Source of the DNA: Grifola frondosa
Taxonomy: Eukaryota; Basidiomycota; Agaricomycetes; Polyporales; Grifolaceae
Length of the DNA stretch: 64,000 nucleotides
NCBI GenBank assembly: GCA_001683735.1
Contig: LUGG01000031.1
Location: 124,001-188,000 of the forward strand
Direction of reading: 5' to 3'
Shown here: one piece after another, positions 51,503 through 60,967 of the stretch
How positions within the stretch are numbered: position 1 is the first letter of the stretch
Layout: each line of letters starts with the position of its first letter
Notes under the pieces: model-generated
What the model saw: only the letters and a program-made list of their open reading frames with translations
What the model was told of the DNA's origin: nothing
The model's database searches: none
Made by a program: the position numbers and the translations under genes

Positions 51503-51772
51503 ATGTCTTGTTCTGCCCTGAGCATGAGTGCGAGCGCATGCAAGCACTGTCGATCGACTATGCCTGCTTGCGAAAACTTCGGCGCCAGACGCACCAGGTT
51601 GAGACCTGCTAAAAATGTTTCGACACCATCGAAACCATCCTTCTTAAGGGAGGGTGCATTAGCAGTAGAAGTCGATGCAGTGCTGCGGGACTACAGAAAG
51701 ATCTTAGCGCTCGCGCACACGTCGGTAAATATGAAAAATAAGTCACCTCAGGTTGCTCGTGAGCGCGAGTAG
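51503..51772 (+). CDS. Possible small Cys-containing protein (unsupported by homology)
   Basis: An 89-codon ORF (MSCSALSMSASACKHCRSTM...) follows a leader CATCTTTCAACAAC typical in style of fungal 5' UTRs. It has one CKHC pair and a moderately polar C-terminal half. I recognise no family, and it could be chance. Confidence 0.2.
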   Translation: MSCSALSMSASACKHCRSTMPACENFGARRTRLRPAKNVSTPSKPSFLREGALAVEVDAVLRDYRKILALAHTSVNMKNKSPQVARERE

Positions 51773-54616
51773 AACAGTGACCGTTGACGGATTGTTCGAC
51801 ACCTCTCATAGAGTGCTGGGTGGGTGTCAGTATTGCAGGCCTCTATGTCAGTTCATCAGTAAAGATCTCACGGAAATATCAATCATGCAAGACGAACATT
51901 CTGCTGCGTGGAGTCCACTGTGCTTCTGGCGTTGGATACCGAGCGCGGCACCGGTGGCTGCAAAACAATCAAGAATTCGCAACGTGTCTTTTTTCAATTG
52001 GTACGCACATTATCCTCGTTGTTGTCTCGTGACGTGGATGGGTGACGCCCATTTACTCGCGAACTCCGCCGCCGCTTCGGAAGTTTTGCGTGAACTGACT
52101 TGTTCTTTTTTTTGGGGATTTTCCGGCGTTTTTCGTGGAGGTGCGACGAGGTGTACCAGTTTATTGGCCAAGCGTTTTCGTATCGAGCTACAAAAGGAAA
52201 TTTGTCCCATACCTGTGACAGCCGACTAGTCAATTGGATAACTACGAAACATTGAAGATGTCATTGGCCGCACTCACCGCAGCACGGTAAGTTTTCAACC
52301 TCACTTGGTCCTGGTGCAGCATCGTTTTAGTGACATCGAGATGTTGAGTCATAAGTTGACGCAGTCCCAACTATTTGTATATGACGGGTTAAAATGAGGT
52401 CGACTCGTGGAATGACTACTCACAGTGAAAATGTTAACATACTTCTTGGCTAAACCCATCCCGGCTCGAATGGAAGTTACTTGAGCTGGGGAATTATGGA
52501 TCGCCTGTGCAGGTATATCGATATTGCTTGGGATGCCACTCATATTGTGATGAGAGCCCCAGTCTAGCACTGACCGACTTGTATTTAAAGGTGTCACCAA
52601 ATCATGTGACCGCGTTGTTGAATGGTGAGTTGAGTTCGAACTTTGAGGCTTTGCGGTAACTTTGCAGCGCCAGATAATCTATCATCTGTGTACTTACTCA
52701 TCGTGTGCACTTAAGGCCAGCCAAGTACGATAGAGTCCGTGCTCTCGACCCTTCGAACGAAGAGAGGAAAGTCAGCTATGCTGCAAAACGGTAATATGTT
52801 TGAAGTCCGCTGAGAAAATACATGTGCATATGGATGTTCCAATGACCATCCCAGAGAGAGTAACGGACCGCTATGCTCCACGGGAGAGCAGCGGAAAGAT
52901 GCAGATGACCTCGGAGCTCCATGATACGACGTACAAAATACGTTCATGGACACGCTGGGGTACCACTGCTCTAGGCCTCCCATCGAACTGGGATATATGC
53001 CGTTAGCTAATGTATAGAAGTACAAACCCACCCTCACCAGGGCCTACGCACCTTCGGCGAGTGCGTGGATATTTGTTCCGAAAAGTCCCTCCTCACATTG
53101 TTTGAATTGATGGAGAGATCTTCGTCTGCATTTCTATGCCTTCACCAAGGCTCCTTTGAAGTGCCTGGAGCTCCAGGACAGGTTCACACCTCGTAGGACG
53201 TGCACTTCTACCGCGCGATGCAAGCTGCCCGCCGTGAACGTGGACGCGTTTGACATAGACCGCAGACGCCGGCGAATAGTCGGGGCTCACGTCGCGGAGA
53301 CGGGGCAGGCGACGCTCGCCGAGTCGAGCGCACGCAACGATAATGCATGAAGGTTGTGCGTGCAATTCCCGAGCGAGCCGTGGTAACGTCGACGCCGATG
53401 GGATGGAGTTACAAAGTCAGAGAGTGCTATGGCCTGGAGATGCGAGGGAAAAATACATGGCCGTGGCGTGTCTGAACAAAGGTGACGGGTGTCGCGGTAA
53501 TGTCATAGCCTGAAACAGAGCTAGAGTGAGAGCACGGTCTGAGAGGACAAGGAAGGAAGGAGCTTACGGGTTACAGGCGAGAAGAATGCAAGGCACCATG
53601 GGAACATCCACAGGAGAGTTCCAGTATGATGGCGCATGATGTTGTCCATGTTTTGGGACCGGGGATGGCATGCTGCGTACACGCCGGTGACATGAACGCA
53701 CGTAAGTAGCGGGAGAAGAACTCTCTTTGTCGAAGCAGACATGGATGGAAAGCGGCCATCCAAAATCGCGCGCGCACCGCAGTCTGGAAAGTGCGCCCGT
53801 CACACGAAGGATGTGGCCCGCGCGATTAGAATGATTAAAATGGCAAATCCAGCGCGTTCCCGCCAAGTATGTCGTGACGACGTCGACGGGACACACGCTG
53901 CAGAGTGCATAGGTCCCGAAATAGCGCGTTTCGTACGCGTTGGAGGACGCACTATGAGCTACGTCTCTGCCACGCACTCATTATGGAGTGGACACCATTG
54001 CAATCGATCCCGGGCAGTTTGTGTTGGTCTGGAGGCCGGGTCAAGTGGAGAGCGAGCGTCAAAAACTGCGTGCGCAATGCAGTTTGCGAAATAGGCCTTG
54101 GCACGACCGGCTCGTCGATCCCACTCAGTGTGAGGTGACGCCGGAGGCTCGAAACATCGTATCAAGAGATGCTTAATGTGTTCCAATGATGAAGAGTACA
54201 ACGAACTAGGACCATGAAGGGGAATAGAAGCATGCACGACGACGGCAGGAGCTTGCGTGCACGACGGTAGTAAAAGGTCTTCCGTGAAGGTCATCGGTAC
54301 CATGGCAAAACTACCGAACAACAGAACGTGGGAGGACCGTTGTGTAAGTTCGGGGTGTTGCGTGAATGATGGGAGTCGTGCAAATGGTGGAAATTGCGGT
54401 TGAACGAATATGGGATCTGACACGTATGCACTGGGTTGCGATGCATGCGCAGGTCCGAGCCGTGGCGACACTATTAGTCTGTAGAGCTACTCTACACTCA
54501 GAACTCAGCAGCAGTACTTTATCTCGCATGTCTGGACATACCTATCAACAATGTCGAAGTAGATGATGCGGTCTTGTCTGAAGAACGATGGAGAGTTCTC
54601 AGAAAGGCAGGCGGTC
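51773..54616. other. Intergenic, 5' flank of the retrotransposon
   Basis: About 2.8 kb with short ORFs on both strands and no recognised family. The retrotransposon begins at 54617. Confidence 0.45.
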
Positions 54617-54733
54617 TGTAGCGCCAGCGAATCGGGTATTTCCTTTCTTAGACTTACGCTCTTTGCCGAGTATTTTCTCTCTTTTATTTCATCCCCTCTC
54701 AGTTTTCCTCTCGTCCCTCGGACGTCTGTAAAA

Positions 54734-54753
54734 CCCGACGGAATTCCGTCGGG
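54734..54753. repeat. 20-bp perfect palindrome in the LTR
   Basis: CCCGACGGAATTCCGTCGGG is its own reverse complement. It lies 11 bp upstream of the TATA box, where a dimeric transcription factor could bind, or a hairpin could form in the genomic RNA from the 3' LTR copy. Confidence 0.85.
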
Positions 54754-54764
54754 ATCCCTCTGCG

Positions 54765-54772
54765 TATATAAA
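54765..54772 (+). promoter_or_regulatory. TATA box of the LTR promoter
   Basis: TATATAAA, about 150 bp into the LTR, followed by a CT-rich stretch. Transcription probably starts about 30 bp downstream, marking the U3/R border. Confidence 0.65.
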
Positions 54773-55037
54773 CCCCCTCGTTTGTCTACGTACGGCAGTT
54801 TTCACTTGAATTGACTTAGGCATTATCCCTGTCTCTTTCGAGTGACTCGTGTGACACCACCAATTACCTTTCCGGTTCTTGCGAGCGTCACATATTTTTG
54901 ACAGTACAAGCCTAACTACTTTGCTTCTATTCTAAAAACCCTCTCGCTTTCTGGATCCCCCGAGTCTGATCAACTCGTGCTTCCGTTTGGCGACACTACT
55001 CTCTATCAACACCTCTATAGTCTACCTTGCTTTTATC

Positions 55038-57191
55038 ATGTCCCGATACAACCTTCGTTCAGGCCAGGGACACGGTCCTGCTCCTCAGGCCACTTCCATC
55101 CCAGGTGAGTACTCTATCACAAAAAATGAGAACGCTGATACCTCGCTTGATAGCAGTGGTCTTACCACTCTGCCGCTATCGCGCAGTACGAGCGCTAGCT
55201 CGTTATCCGAGGTTCGTCAAGGCCTGACCTACAGTCAGGCCGTGACCTCGCGTACTCCCTCTCCCGAGCCTTCAGCTCAAGAGGCGCTCGTCCCTAGTGA
55301 CGAGAATATATTTGTTGAAGATACCACCTCCGCTAAGGAGCCGGCAGCCCGTGTCGAAGGACACAAGCACAAGGTCACCGTCGACGAGACGAGTGACGAG
55401 GACGACGACGCACAGTGGACCGAGGTCCGCCGCCGCCGAGCTAGGCAGAGACGTGAGGAACAGCGCGTGCGTTCCACCAACGCCGCGCTCTCGTCTGACC
55501 AACGTCAGGCCGTGAGTCGAGCTGAACGACGGCTGTCCGCCGCGGAGCGCGAGCTGCTCCAGCGCCGGATGGAGAACGTCAAAGGCTTACGGCGACCACC
55601 CGCGACCGTTCGAACTCTCGCGGGGAAGGTCCCTCTAAGACGAAGGGCAAAACTATCGATGCCCGCAACTGGGGTGCCGTTGGAATTGATCCGAAGGAGC
55701 TAGATCCTGAGGTTCAACAAAAGGAATATGAGATATATTCCGCGCGACGTGCGCTGCGCGACGAGTTACTTGACGGTTACAGTACGGATGAGCAACACGA
55801 GATGCTCTCCTACTGGAAGGCTAAGAAAGCCGAGACGGAGCGCGCTACACAAACGGCGGCTTCGGAAGCTCCTGCTGAACAACCCGCAGTGAGTCATACT
55901 AAGAAGAGAGCCAGAGTGGTTGTAAGTGAACATACCACCTCTGATGATGAACCTGAGGTTCCGGAGCCTCAGGATGAGGAAGAAAAGCCCTTGGAAGAAG
56001 TGGTCTCCTCATTGAGGGCTGATGTAGCCACGCTGCGGTCAATGTTGTCTTCCCAGCGTGCGCCGGCATCACGTCGCTCTAAGAAAGGGAAGCCGACCCG
56101 GTCAGCTCCTGAACGAGTGCATAGCGCGACTGACCTAGATGATGATCCTGCTCCTCAACCAAAAAGGGGTTCGCACCGTTCGAAACTACACAAGTCCGCG
56201 CTACGGCCGATTGCTCAAGTCGAAAAAGCCAGTTATCTGGGACAGGCCTTCAAGGGGCTTCGTAAGAAACATGGAAAGCAGACGAAGGACTCACCTGAGC
56301 CGTCGGGCTCATCATCGGACTCGTCGTCAAGCTCGTCGTCACCGTCCTCCGATTCTGGCAACGATGACGAGTCAAGCACGTCTAGTTCGGAAGACAGCTC
56401 AGATGAGGTATCTCGCCGACGAAAGAGCAGACATACCAAGAAGCCCATGCTCAAACCAGAGAAGCCTGATCGCTATGATGGAGCTCCTGATGCCCAGGTG
56501 TTCCATAAATTCATGCGGCAGATGACGGAGTTCCTGAATGGCTACAAGGTCGACCGCAAGATGAGAGCCTCCACGATTTCCAACTACCTAGATGGCTCAG
56601 CTTACCAATTCTTTGTGACTTCTGTCTCGAAGAAGCCCGAGTCTTGGAAGGTAACAGATTTCTTCGAGGGGCTGTTTAACTACTGCTTCCCTGTCGACTA
56701 TCGGCTCCAGATGCGTGAGAAGCTGAGGCGCTGTTATCAGCGCGACCGTCGTGTTCGTGAGTTTGTCCACGAGCTGGAAAACCTGTTCCAGATGGTGGGT
56801 TTTGTCTCCCGGCGAGATCGAGTCGACAAGCTGTGGAACGGCTTGAATTTCGAGATCCAGCGAGAACTCTGGAAGAAGGAACTCACGCCTACCCATTCAT
56901 CCTGGGAAGAGGTTCTCCATGCTGCGGAAATCATTGAAATTGCCCAGAACGTGGGCGAGAAGGCTAATCGTCGTTCAGGTAAGCCGGACAAGGGCAATGG
57001 TTCCGGCGGAGGTGCTGTGGGGACCGTCGGGAGGAAAAACGGCCCTTCGAAACCCGGAGGCGGACGCTCGGGCTCCCACAACCCAGTACGGCCCTCACGA
57101 CCTGCCTCAGGGGGTAGGAGTATGTCCCGACAAGGCCACAACAGGGGGGCTAGAACCTTAGCTCCTAAGACAGCCTTTTTGCAAGGCCCCA
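55038..57191 (+). CDS. gag: Retrotransposon Gag, N-terminal and capsid part
   Basis: Gag packages the element RNA in virus-like particles. The start at 55038 gives MSRYNLRSGQGHG. A disordered Lys/Arg- and acid-rich first part shifts frame by one base near 55600 into RNWGAVGIDPKELDPEVQQK and continues from the 55802 ORF. Then come a Ser-rich tract near 56310-56360 and the capsid-like domain at about 56460-56950 (PDRYDGAPDAQVFHKFMRQM, STISNYLDGSAYQFFVTSVS, REKLRRCYQRDRRVREFVHE, DRVDKLWNGLNFEIQRELWK). It ends in a Gly/Ser/Arg linker. The zinc knuckle that should follow is separated by a 220-bp TIR insertion that brings a stop at 57299-57301. Confidence 0.88.
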
Positions 57192-57411
57192 CATCAGCAA
57201 AACTCGAATTTTCCTTGCCACTCTTTGGGCTCTTCTCGGTTCTTTTCAGTTCTTTTCTTCCTTATCAACGTGAAAAATTGCCTTTTATGGACACTTTTTA
57301 AGTAAAAAAAGCAGCGAGCCCTACTTTTGTTCCTTTTTCTTCTTAATTTTCTTAAATAAGCATTTTAAGTAACAAAAAGTAACTAAAAGGAAAATTCGAG
57401 TTTTGCTGATG
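57192..57411. mobile_element. 220-bp MITE-like insertion with 25-bp perfect terminal inverted repeats
   Basis: The left arm (57192-57216, begins CATCAGCAAAACTCG) and the right arm (57387-57411) are exact reverse complements over 25 bp. The interior is AT-rich with no ORF of its own. It separates the Gag capsid part from the zinc knuckle and breaks the frame. An AT dinucleotide flanks a 57195-57408 core and could be a 2-bp target duplication, but the boundary is ambiguous. No GT..AG border is present, so it is not a normal intron. Confidence 0.8.
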
Positions 57412-59520
57412 CAGACTGTCTGACAAGGAGAAGTCAGAGCTTGTAGCCGCCGGAAAGTGCTTCATATGCCGAGAAACGGGCCACTTATCTCGCAATTGCC
57501 CTAAAGCGAGTCGTGTCAAGTCCGATCGCAAGGATAGGGCACCAGGCATTACTAGCTTCAATGTGGAGCCGAGCTTTGCTGACGTCGAGGGTTTGCGTGC
57601 CCTGGCGGAGTCGACGGTTATGCCTGGAGGTCTTGAGCTCCTGACTGTGGGTATTGGCCCGACCACTGATGGCGACTTGTCGTCCGAGTGGTCTTGGGCG
57701 GAACTTGTCGAGCAGGAGTATGAGGACCTAGCACAGTCAGTTAGCTCACATTCCAATGAGGATTATCACTCCAATGATGCATCTGACTTGCCTACTGTTC
57801 TAACTCTCTCTGACGATGACTTCGGTGACCTCTGGAGTACTTCGGGAGCTGAGGATGACGACTTGGACAGCCTACCTGACCTGCGGGAGGTCTCCGATGT
57901 CTCTGATGAGGAAGCGGAAGATGAGCCTCTCAGCGAGGATGTTGAGGGGCCAGCTGATGCTCACCGTGAGCTGCCATCCACTGTCCGAGAGGGACGTCTC
58001 CGCACCAGGGTAGGAGACCTGTATGCGGACCATGCCCAGAGGCTGTTGAACCGGTACACTGCCTATTTCGGCCTGAAATCTGATGAAGATGACGACGACA
58101 GTGAGTTCTACATATACCGCACGTCACCCTCTCACCATGTGATCTGTGGAGGTTTCCTTGACGAGGACGTCCTCATTGAGTCTCATAGGCTGATGGATCC
58201 AGACTTCGACTTGCCCGCATGGTTCCGGATGCAGCTGTTGGAGCGCAGTGGTGCGACAGGCTCAGTAGGTCCTGTCGAACCACTTGGCAATGCGTTAGCG
58301 TCAGGCGCAGAGCGTATTCTTGAGCGTCACATACCTTGCCCGCCTGCTTCTTCGGGTGACGTGAGTTGCATGCGTCGTTTCTGCTGTATACAGCACCACG
58401 GACATGTGGAGATCCGTGACCACTATTTATCAATAGTTAGCTCCATTCCCAATGATCTTTTGGAAAGGGTAGGCTTTGACTTACCTAATTCTTATGCCCA
58501 TGCTGTGCGCAGTGCATTCGAAGACCCAACGTTCCAGCTAGAGGACTTGGAGGGCAAGCTTGACCGGGTTTTTCGCGAGGCTCCGCACCCCGCATCATCT
58601 CCTGGTCTTGAGTTGAACGCAATTGCCTCCACTTCGCGCGCTTCGCTCACTGCGCTGCAGCGCAACGCCGCGTGACTTTCGTCGCCTTATTCCCGAGCCA
58701 GCTGTGGTTGTGGTCCAGATTAATGGATATCCTGCTCGTGCACTTCTGGACTCTGGGTCACTATCAGACTTTATGTCTGCTAAAATGGCTCACCAACTGG
58801 GTCTCAAAGTCTTTGAGCTTGCGAAGCCCCTACCGGTGCATCTTGCTGTCCAAGGATCACGCGCGAAAATTAATTCGGGCTGTAAGGCGGAGCTAGAATA
58901 TCAGACCGCAAAGGCAGTACGATATTTCGACATTGTGAACTTACTGAATTACGATTTGATCTTGGGCACTCCCTTCCTTTTTCAGCATCGTGTCACGATT
59001 GGCTTTAATCCTACCGCGATTGTCGTCGGGAGCGCCATCGCGCTGCCTATTGAGGGCAAACAGGTTCGAGTCCTAGAGTCCCGTGCTGCAGACGTCTTGG
59101 AAGGGCGTTTGGAAGCTGCACGGATACATCTCCGTGAGTACGCTGCTCCAATTTGTATGGAAGCTAGTGACTCACCAATGCCGCCTTTGTGTGCGATTAA
59201 TCACCGCATACCGTTGAAGGACGACGATAAGGTGTATTCGTGGCGTCCATCTAAGTGTCCGGATGCGCTTCGCTCTCACTGGGTGGAGAAACGTGACGCG
59301 TACCTGAAGACTGGTCGGTGGCGCACGACGAACGCACGCACCACATCTCCAATGCTGCTATTGACGAAACCGGGTACCGGGGTGAAGGGTGTACCCCCCA
59401 GACTGCGTGTCGTCTGTGATCTGCGTGAGCGTAATGCTAACACCCATAAAGTTACCTCACCTCTGCCAGACATGGAGGCGATCCTGCGTCAAGTAGCACG
59501 AAGCCATATCGTACGCTGAT
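57412..59520 (+). CDS. pol: Gag zinc knuckle, acidic spacer, aspartic protease and start of reverse transcriptase
   Basis: The frame opens with KEKSELVAAGKCFICRETGH and LSRNCP, a CX2CX4HX4C knuckle for RNA binding. A long acidic spacer of about 350 residues follows (TLSDDDFGDLWSTSGAEDDD and similar). After a one-base break near 58670 comes the protease: VVVVQINGYPARALLDSGSL (catalytic DSG), then NYDLILGTPFL. Next is the N-terminal RT region: INHRIPLKDDDKVYSWRPSK, TSPMLLLTKPG, RLRVVCDLRERNANT and PLPDMEAILRQVARS. The frame stops at 59520, just where the RT continues in another frame. The spacer is unusually long and acidic for a Gag-protease junction. Confidence 0.87.
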
Positions 59521-60967
59521 CGATGGAAAAGATGCATATGAGCAGATTCGTGTCGAACCAGAGCATGTCGAGCGAACCGCTATGGCCACACCGGACGGAA
59601 ACATGGTTAGTCTCGTGCTACAGCAGGGGGATTGCAACGCGGTAGCGACTTACCAGTCACTCATGAACCACATTTTCGGCCCCTACATCGGAGTGTTTAT
59701 GCATGTATATCTTGATGATATTGTAATCTTCTCGGATACACTAGAAGAGCATGTTAAACATTGCAAACTAGTAATAGATATCCTAAGACGTGAGTATCTG
59801 TACCTGAGTGCCACAAAACTGCACTTTCTGTGTCCGAGCATGAAGATCTTGGGCCGCGTCGTGGATGACCAGGGTATTCGTATGGATCCCGATAAGGTTG
59901 ATTCCATCACGAACTGGAAGGTACCCACGAATAAAGAACTACTTCGCGGATTCTTGGGCTCTGTAGGTTTCCTTGCAGATGATGTGGCCACGGTACGGAT
60001 TCCGATGGGCATCTTGACCGCGTTGACGGGTTCCGAGGCCAGCTTCAAGTGGGACTTCACCCATCAACGTGCGTTCGACGAGATCAAGCGGTTAGTTGGC
60101 ACTCACCGGGCGCATCACCGCGTTCCGCTTGATTACTCGCCCGAGGCACCGCGCATCTGGTTGGTGACTGATGGTTCTCACGGTGGTATTGCAGGAGTGG
60201 TAACGCTGGGCGTTGATTTCCGCGCAGGCCGCGTAGCGGCCTTTTTCTCCGCTAAGCTCTCCTCTGCCCAGATGAACTATGCCGTGCATGAGATCGAGAT
60301 GCTGGCGGGCGTTGAAGCGATGCGGCGGCATCGTGATGTCCTGTTGGGCTGTCAGTTCACATGGGTTACGGACCACAAGGGGCTGGTTCACTTACTGAAC
60401 CAGCGGAACTTGTCAGGCCGCCAAGCCCGATGGCTTGAGAAGATCTCCGAATATAATTTTGATATTGAATATGTCCCAGGTGTGGAGAATGTCCTCGCGG
60501 ACGCGCTGTCACGTATCTACTCAAATGATAAGCCTGGCACTGTAAGGGCGCCGTCTGAGTACACCGAGTATGATGATGAAGGGGCGCCGTACCTGCAGCT
60601 GTCCGCGCACGCAATCTCGATGCCCGTCGTCGTGGACGCAGAAGCGCGGGCGGTCCTGCCGGCGCCGCCAATGACGAGGAGCCGCGCTCGTGCAGCGGCC
60701 GCCTCGTCCGTTGCTGTGACGCCACCGGTCCCTCCTATGGCCCCTGCGTCCGCCCCTCAACATGGCACCGGTGCCACGCACGTTCTCGCTGCGCCTGCAC
60801 CCACTGCACCCGCACCTACACCTGCTGCGCCCACGCCTGCCGCGCCTGTCCCTCGTACGCGTCGCTTGCGTGCCCCCCCTGCTCCCGCTGAGACTGGCCG
60901 GCCTGAGACAGCCGTCGAGTTTTCAAAGCGTATACGCCGTGTCACTTCTGTCACGGTCCCGCGCTGA
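59507..60967 (+). CDS. pol: Reverse transcriptase palm/thumb and RNase H
   Basis: The frame continues with LIDGKDAYEQIRVEPEHVER, TAMATPDGNM, the catalytic box VFMHVYLDDIVIFSDT (YLDD) and KLHFLCPSMKILGRVVDDQG. The RNase H region follows: APRIWLVTDGSHGGIAGVVT with the catalytic TDGS, NYAVHEIEMLAGVEAMRRHR with the catalytic Glu, FTWVTDHKGLVHLLNQRNLS, and VPGVENVLADALSRI. An Ala/Pro-rich linker (about 60740-60890, APAPTPAAPTPAAP) leads towards the integrase, and the frame closes at 60967. The position usually occupied by PFGL in RT is QQGDCNAVATYQSLMN, a deviating form. Confidence 0.92.
   Translation, partial: YRTLIDGKDAYEQIRVEPEHVERTAMATPDGNMVSLVLQQGDCNAVATYQSLMNHIFGPYIGVFMHVYLDDIVIFSDTLEEHVKHCKLVIDILRREYLYLSATKLHFLCPSMKILGRVVDDQGIRMDPDKVDSITNWKVPTNKELLRGFLGSVGFLADDVATVRIPMGILTALTGSEASFKWDFTHQRAFDEIKRLVGTHRAHHRVPLDYSPEAPRIWLVTDGSHGGIAGVVTLGVDFRAGRVAAFFSAKLSSAQMNYAVHEIEMLAGVEAMRRHRDVLLGCQFTWVTDHKGLVHLLNQRNLSGRQARWLEKISEYNFDIEYVPGVENVLADALSRIYSNDKPGTVRAPSEYTEYDDEGAPYLQLSAHAISMPVVVDAEARAVLPAPPMTRSRARAAAASSVAVTPPVPPMAPASAPQHGTGATHVLAAPAPTAPAPTPAAPTPAAPVPRTRRLRAPPAPAETGRPETAVEFSKRIRRVTSVTVPR

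Larger units (their letters stand above)
54617..54985 (+). repeat. 5' LTR (3' boundary approximate)
   Basis: Starts TGTAGCGCCAGCG, identical to the sequence at 63891. The end cannot be fixed because the 3' LTR is truncated. A TTTGGCGAC string at 54986-54994, common just after Ty3/Gypsy LTRs as primer-binding site, suggests an end near 54985. No clear terminal CA is seen there. Confidence 0.65.

Noticed and set aside
57192..57411. The gag insertion as an intron
   Set aside because: Borders are not GT..AG or GC..AG, and the perfect terminal inverted repeats indicate a DNA element.
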